From positions 1 to 64,000 of the forward strand of contig NZ_JFCA01000009.1 of assembly GCF_000612585.1 (NCBI RefSeq): a DNA stretch of 64,000 nt, given 5' to 3'. The notes under the pieces are model-generated. The model had not been told where the DNA came from and ran no database searches. It saw only the letters and a program-made list of their open reading frames with translations. Made by a program: the position numbers and the translations under genes. Shown here in pieces: positions 59,760-64,000 of the stretch. Position 1 is the first letter of the stretch. The number at the start of each line of letters is the position of its first letter. The DNA is from Pseudomonas sp. CHM02. GTDB taxonomy: Bacteria; Pseudomonadota; Gammaproteobacteria; Pseudomonadales; Pseudomonadaceae.

Positions 59760-60568
59760 TCCACGAATTCGGGTTTCTGCTTACTCATATGGGCCGCGAT
59801 GGCCACGCGCAGGTCGTTGGATTGCAACATAGCCGAGTTCCAGGTGGCAACGTATTCCAAGCCGTCATTGACGGTATGGTCACGCATGTAGCTGATCATG
59901 GCCTTGGTACCGGTGACCGCAATCGGCGACTTGGCGGCGATTTCATGGGCGATTTCCATCACGCCGGCCAACAGGCTGTCCTGATCGGGATAGACGCGAT
60001 TGACCAGGCCGATGCTGCGCGCCTCGTCGGCGCCGAATTGGCGACCGGTATAGGCCAGCTCGCGCAGCATGCCATCGCCAATGATGCGCGGCAGGCGCTG
60101 CAGGGTGCCGACGTCAGCGGCCATGCCGATGTCGATTTCCTTGATCGAGAATTGCGCGCCTTCAGCGGCATAGCGCATGTCGCAGGCGCTGATCAGGTCG
60201 ATGGCACCGCCGATGCAGTAACCCTGGATCGCCGCCAGCACCGGCTTGCGGCAGTTGTCGACGGCATTGAACGAGGCTTGCAGCTCGAGGATTTTACGGC
60301 GCAACAGACGCGCATTGCGGCCCACATCCTTGCCAAACTCATTGGCCACCGAGGCCAGCATCATCAGGTCGATGCCGGAGGAGAAATGCTTGCCCGCACC
60401 ACTGAGCACCACGGCACGTACCGCGTCGGTGTCTTCGACCCACTGGAAGATGTCGATGATTTCGGTCCAGAACGCCGCGTTCATCGCGTTGATCTTTTCC
60501 GGGCGGTTGATCTGCACATGGGCAACGTTGCCGGTGAGTTCGACGACGAAAGCTTGGTATTCGGACAT
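59756..60568 (-). CDS. Delta(3,5)-delta(2,4)-dienoyl-CoA isomerase-like crotonase
   Basis: A 270-residue crotonase-fold enzyme. The oxyanion-hole segments are [11 protein letters not shown] and [19 protein letters not shown]. The stretch [21 protein letters not shown] is nearly the same as in mitochondrial ECH1, including the catalytic Glu and Asp, and [21 protein letters not shown] also matches ECH1, so the isomerase assignment is better than a plain enoyl-CoA hydratase. It would help degrade unsaturated fatty acids with odd-numbered double bonds. Coupling to nudC (ATGA) suggests one transcript with no clear shared pathway. Confidence 0.85.
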   Translation of the reverse strand: MSEYQAFVVELTGNVAHVQINRPEKINAMNAAFWTEIIDIFQWVEDTDAVRAVVLSGAGKHFSSGIDLMMLASVANEFGKDVGRNARLLRRKILELQASFNAVDNCRKPVLAAIQGYCIGGAIDLISACDMRYAAEGAQFSIKEIDIGMAADVGTLQRLPRIIGDGMLRELAYTGRQFGADEARSIGLVNRVYPDQDSLLAGVMEIAHEIAAKSPIAVTGTKAMISYMRDHTVNDGLEYVATWNSAMLQSNDLRVAIAAHMSKQKPEFVD

Positions 60569-60760
60569 GGCAGTGATCCCTGACTGGCGAGTGATAAAGG
60601 CCAGACTATAACAAGGGTGCGCAACGGCACATCGGCCAAAAACGGGACGGGCAAACGTAATGAAATGTTGTAGCCGCGGGGTTCAGGGTAGGCCAATACA
60701 TTTCATCCAGAAGCCACGGAATATCGGCTATACACTCTGGGCCACAGCCTGGAGCCGTTT

Positions 60761-62017
60761 ATGCCGTCCATGTTCCGTTCATCCTTGATGCTGGCCCTGG
60801 TGGTCGTGTTCACCGGCATCGGTGCCGGCCTCGGCGGCATGCTGCTGGCGCTGCTGCTGCATGGCATCCAGCACCTGGCGTATGGCTACAGCCTCGACAG
60901 CCTGGTCAGCCATGAAACCTTTCTGTGGGGCGTGACGGCCGCTGCGCCCGAACGGCGTTTGGCGGTGCTGGTGGTGTGCGGGCTGGTGGCGGGCCTGGGC
61001 TGGTGGGCGGTGTACCGCTATGGTCGGCCACTGGTGAGCGTCAAGCAGGCGGTGTCGGAAAAGATGCCGCTCATGCCGCCCGGAACCACCCTCGCCCACG
61101 CCTTGCTGCAGATCATCACCGTGGCCCTTGGCTCGCCCCTGGGCCGTGAAGTGGCGCCACGGGAAGTCGGCGCGCTGGCGGGCAGTTGGCTGTCCCAGCG
61201 CGCCCGGGTGACCCCGGAGCAGCATCGTTTGATCGTTGCCTGTGGTGCCGGCGCGGGCCTGGCGGCGGTGTACAACGTGCCGTTGGGCGGCGCGGTGTTC
61301 GTGCTGGAAGTACTGGTGGGCGCGTTCAGTTGGCCGGCGGCGGTGATTGCGCTGACCACCTCGGCGATTGGCGCGTCGGTGGCGTGGGTCGGGCTGGGGG
61401 CGGAGTCGCAATACGTCGTGCCGCATTTTGTGCTGAGCCCGGCGTTGATCACCTGGGCGGTGGTGTGCGGCCCGGTGTTTGGATTGGCCGCGTATGGTTT
61501 TACCCGTCTTACGGGCAGCGCGAGGGCAAACGCCGCGCGCGGGTGGCGCCTGCCGGTACTCGCGTTGATCAACTTCACCCTGATCGGTGGCCTGGCAATG
61601 CTGCTGCCGCAGATCCTCGGCAATGGCAAAGGCCCGGCGCAACTGGGTTTCGACAACGAACTGACGATTGGCCTGGCTGCGCTGCTGTTGCTGGTCAAGG
61701 TGTTGATCACCACCAGCAGCCTGCGCGCTGGCGCCGAAGGCGGGTTACTCACCCCCGGGCTGGCCAATGGTGCGTTGCTGGCGGTCATCCTCGGCGGCGC
61801 CTGGAGCCTGATTTGGCCCGGAGTGCCGCTCGGCGCGTTTGCGATCATCGGCGCGGCGGCGTTCCTGGCCGCCAGCATGAGCATGCCGCTGACCGCGATT
61901 GTGCTCGTGGCGGAATTCACCCGCATCGACCATGATTTCCTGGTGCCGATCATCCTCGCCGTGGTCGGTGCTGTCTGCGTGAGCAAGCTGTGCCAGCGCT
62001 GGGAAAACGCTGGATAA
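60761..62017 (+). CDS. ClC-family chloride/fluoride channel or antiporter
   Basis: A 418-residue membrane protein with about ten helices. The gating-Glu motif, normally GREGP, reads GSPLGREVAPREVGALAGSW, and VYNVPLGGAVFVLEVLVG and GGLLTPGLANGALLA match the other ion-pathway loops. The first motif (normally GSGIP) is absent and EKMPLMP lies at that place, which recalls the fluoride-exporting CLC-F branch with Met instead of the central Ser. No fluoride riboswitch was recognised in the 190 bases before it. The start MPSMFRSS is preceded by GGAG at a short distance. Confidence 0.82.
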   Translation: MPSMFRSSLMLALVVVFTGIGAGLGGMLLALLLHGIQHLAYGYSLDSLVSHETFLWGVTAAAPERRLAVLVVCGLVAGLGWWAVYRYGRPLVSVKQAVSEKMPLMPPGTTLAHALLQIITVALGSPLGREVAPREVGALAGSWLSQRARVTPEQHRLIVACGAGAGLAAVYNVPLGGAVFVLEVLVGAFSWPAAVIALTTSAIGASVAWVGLGAESQYVVPHFVLSPALITWAVVCGPVFGLAAYGFTRLTGSARANAARGWRLPVLALINFTLIGGLAMLLPQILGNGKGPAQLGFDNELTIGLAALLLLVKVLITTSSLRAGAEGGLLTPGLANGALLAVILGGAWSLIWPGVPLGAFAIIGAAAFLAASMSMPLTAIVLVAEFTRIDHDFLVPIILAVVGAVCVSKLCQRWENAG

Positions 62018-62091
62018 AACTCCGCACACACGCCATCCTTCGCGCTTTAAGCCGCCCCCTCTGCGGCGCTCGACGTTTAAAGGATATGCCC

Positions 62092-62646
62092 ATGCACGCC
62101 CACCCCCTCACCCCCGCCGAATTCGAATTCATCGAAAACACCCTGCTCAAGTACGGCGACGACCATTCGGTGCTGAACCTGGCCGAACTCGACGGCTACT
62201 TCACCGCGCTGGTGTCCAGCCCGGTCCAGGTGGACGTGGCAGAGTGGTTCCCGGCGATCTGGGGCGGGCAGAACCCGGAATGGGACACCATGGACGAAGC
62301 ACAAAGCTTCCTCGAACTGTGCGTGCGCCACATCAACACTCTGGCAGGCCAACTGGCCACAGACGCCCAGGCCTTCAAGGCCCGTTTCGATCAAACCGAA
62401 CACCAGGGCCAGGACGTCACCCTGGCCGAAGAATGGTGCTTTGGCTACATCCGCGGCGCCGCCATCGGCAACTGGCCGCAACTGCCGGCAGAACAAGCTG
62501 CACTGCTGGAAAAAATCTCCTGGTGCGCCGAACAAGACAACTTCGAACTCCCGGCCGACCTGGATGTGCAAGCACACCAGCAACGCGTCAGCGAAATCGA
62601 ACCGGCAGCGCGTGCGTTGCATGATTACTGGCTGGCGAAGCGGTAA
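62092..62646 (+). CDS. UPF0149/YecA-family protein
   Basis: A 184-residue protein of the YecA/YgfB (UPF0149) family. It shows LTPAEFEFIENTLL and LAELDGYFTALVSSPV near the start and an acidic central helix region, EEWCFGYIRGAAIGNWPQLP, typical of the family. The ATG at 62092 is chosen because AAAGGA lies seven bases before it; the ATG at 62086 is too close. The C-terminal SEC-C zinc module of some YecA proteins is absent. Function in the cell is unknown. Confidence 0.8.
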   Translation: MHAHPLTPAEFEFIENTLLKYGDDHSVLNLAELDGYFTALVSSPVQVDVAEWFPAIWGGQNPEWDTMDEAQSFLELCVRHINTLAGQLATDAQAFKARFDQTEHQGQDVTLAEEWCFGYIRGAAIGNWPQLPAEQAALLEKISWCAEQDNFELPADLDVQAHQQRVSEIEPAARALHDYWLAKR

Positions 62647-62669
62647 CAGCCTGCCGGCGTATCTGAAAG

Positions 62670-62708
62670 ACCGAGGCGCCTGCATCGCAGGCAAGCCAGC
62701 TCCCACAC
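62670..62708. repeat. Single REP-like unit
   Basis: CTGCATCGCAGGCAAGCCAG followed by CTCCCAC is a reverse-oriented unit of the GGGAGCTGGCTTGCCTGCGA variant. No inverted partner is seen. Confidence 0.75.
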
Positions 62709-62736
62709 TTGACCGAGCTCGACCGCACAATACCGG

Positions 62737-62947
62737 TCGGCTCTAAGGCCGCCGCGCTTTTGCTTTTGATCTGGAGCGCCCCGTCAAACCTGCGTTCGGG
62801 CACACCGAGCCTAAGCGACGTGCGGAGTGTTGGGGCAAGAGCCCTTTGCTTACTTTGGGCTGGGCCGGCATTCCGGCTTTTCCAAAGTGAGCCGCCGTAA
62901 GGGCGGAACCATAAGCAGCCGTTACCGAAGAAACGGATATGTACCCC
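62737..62947. repeat. Long dispersed repeat, full direct copy
   Basis: It contains TCGGCTCTAAGGCCGCCGC, GGAGTGTTGGGGCAAGAGCC, ACTTTGGGCTGGGCCGGCAT, CCGCCGTAAGGGCGG (hairpin), CCGTTACCGAAGAAACGG (hairpin) and ATATGTACCC. It makes up most of the gene-free gap 62647-63041 and matches the copies at 18050-18410 and 37569-37965. Confidence 0.78.
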
Positions 62948-63041
62948 CCCACATTCCATCCCAAGCTCGACAAGCACCACACCTATACCCGATTATTCAA
63001 CTCCGCCCGCCGCCCGTGCCATGAATCAGGAGCCCTGTACC

Positions 63042-64000
63042 TTGAGTTCGCAGAAAACCGTGACCGTTACACCGCCCAACTTCCCCCTCAATGGCAAGGT
63101 CGCGCCCCCCGGCTCCAAATCCATTACCAACCGCGCCCTGTTGCTGGCAGCCCTGGCCAAGGGCACCAGCCGCCTGAGCGGCGCCCTGAAGAGCGACGAC
63201 ACCCGCCACATGTCCGTGGCCCTGCGCCAAATGGGCGTGACCATCGACGAGCCGGACGACACCACCTTCGTCGTGAGCGGCCAGGGCAAACTGCAGCTGC
63301 CGTCGCAGCCACTGTTCCTCGGCAACGCCGGTACCGCCATGCGTTTTCTGACCGCCGCTGTCGCCACCGTTGAAGGCACCGTGGTGCTCGACGGCGATGA
63401 CTACATGCAAAAACGCCCGATCGGCCCGCTGCTGGCGACCCTCGGCCAGAACGGCATCCTGGTCGACAGCCCCACCGGCTGCCCACCGGTAACGGTGCAC
63501 GGCGTGGGCAAGATCAAGGCCAAGCGCTTCGAGATCGATGGCGGCTTGTCCAGCCAATACGTGTCAGCCCTGTTGATGCTCGCGGCCTGCGGTGAAGCGC
63601 CGATTGAAGTGGCGCTGACCGGCAAGGACATCGGTGCCCGCGGCTACGTGGACCTGACCCTGGATTGCATGCGTGCCTTCGGTGCCCAGGTTGAAGCGGT
63701 CGACGACACCACCTGGCGCGTGGCCCCGACCGGCTACACCGCCCATGACTACCTGATCGAGCCCGACGCCTCCGCCGCCACCTACCTGTGGGCTGCGCAA
63801 GTGCTGACCGGTGGCCGCATCGACATCGGCGTGGCCGCGCAGGACTTTACCCAGCCCGACGCCAAGGCTCAGGCCGTGATCGCGCAGTTCCCGAACATGC
63901 AAGCCACGGTCGTCGGCTCGCAGATGCAGGACGCCATCCCGACCCTGGCGGTGCTCGCCGCGTTCAACAACACCCCGGTGCGCTTCACTGAACTGGCCAA
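63042..64000 (+). CDS. aroA: 3-phosphoshikimate 1-carboxyvinyltransferase (EPSP synthase), 5' part, continues past the window
   Basis: At least 319 residues of the sixth shikimate-pathway enzyme; the 3' end is beyond position 64000. The start is taken as TTG at 63042 because AGGAG (63028-63032) lies nine bases before it; an ATG at 63021 in frame has no ribosome site. Substrate motifs are GSKSITNRALLLAA (24-37), LGNAGTAMR (93-101) and MQKRPIG with the phosphate-binding Arg. The residue at the place of Pro101 of the E. coli enzyme is Phe102. In pseudomonads the main aroA is fused to tyrA, so this stand-alone gene is likely a second copy. Confidence 0.88.
   Translation, partial: MSSQKTVTVTPPNFPLNGKVAPPGSKSITNRALLLAALAKGTSRLSGALKSDDTRHMSVALRQMGVTIDEPDDTTFVVSGQGKLQLPSQPLFLGNAGTAMRFLTAAVATVEGTVVLDGDDYMQKRPIGPLLATLGQNGILVDSPTGCPPVTVHGVGKIKAKRFEIDGGLSSQYVSALLMLAACGEAPIEVALTGKDIGARGYVDLTLDCMRAFGAQVEAVDDTTWRVAPTGYTAHDYLIEPDASAATYLWAAQVLTGGRIDIGVAAQDFTQPDAKAQAVIAQFPNMQATVVGSQMQDAIPTLAVLAAFNNTPVRFTELA

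Noticed and set aside
60569..60760. Fluoride riboswitch before the ClC gene
   Set aside because: I could not find the conserved loops of the crcB motif. A covariance search would be decisive.

Overview
The window looks like chromosomal DNA of a member of the Pseudomonas fluorescens group. The evidence is high GC with a strong third-position GC bias, many REP/BIME elements of the GGAGCCGGCTTGCCGGCGAT type, a REP-associated tyrosine transposase, and a gene set typical of that group (three TonB receptors, flavin-dependent sulfonate monooxygenase-like genes, phosphatidylcholine synthase, stand-alone nrdB). No tRNA, rRNA or CRISPR was seen.

Region 1 (1-29759) is an organosulfur acquisition island. 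It holds three TonB receptors (101, 22314, 24768), three SsuD-like flavin-dependent monooxygenases (2682, 9632, 18589), a dipeptide-type ABC importer (4463-9627), a class II aldolase (10955), a DszC/SfnB-like flavoprotein (13126), a heterodimeric ABC exporter (14435/16194) and an SsuBC-type importer with two permeases (27437-29759). It also has three signal-peptide-less proteins (11702, 19760, 20933) of a kind usually called ABC substrate-binding proteins. These carry the Cys/His/Arg arrangement of the desulfinase DszB, except that the third has Ser for Cys. Five sequences matching sigma-54 -24/-12 promoters lie before the main transcription units, four of them near a recurring AGCAGCACC half-site that forms palindromes. 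I read this as a sigma-54 controlled, 4S-pathway-like desulfurisation system that has probably been overlooked because of the binding-protein label. The regulator is not in the window.

Region 2 (29784-31522) holds a threo-3-hydroxyaspartate ammonia-lyase-like gene under a strong operator-like palindrome, an apparent internally deleted ridA remnant, and a YheO/DauR-type regulator.

Region 3 (31786-51066) holds three catabolic clusters. The first is aldehyde dehydrogenase, MFS, enolase-superfamily enzyme and GMC oxidoreductase, followed by a LysR gene. The second is a second dipeptide-type ABC importer with a porin and a LysR gene. The third is MFS, semialdehyde dehydrogenase, aldo/keto reductase and a homologue of formaldehyde-activating enzyme (Fae).

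Region 4 (51200-64000) is more core-like: nrdB with NrdR-type boxes, a DUF1289 protein, a stand-alone pyruvate dehydrogenase E1 paralogue, an rRNA-methyltransferase-like gene, phosphatidylcholine synthase, a TSUP permease, nudC, a dienoyl-CoA isomerase, a ClC-family transporter, a UPF0149 protein and the 5' part of a stand-alone aroA that runs off the end. Intergenic spaces throughout are filled with BIMEs and a longer dispersed repeat.
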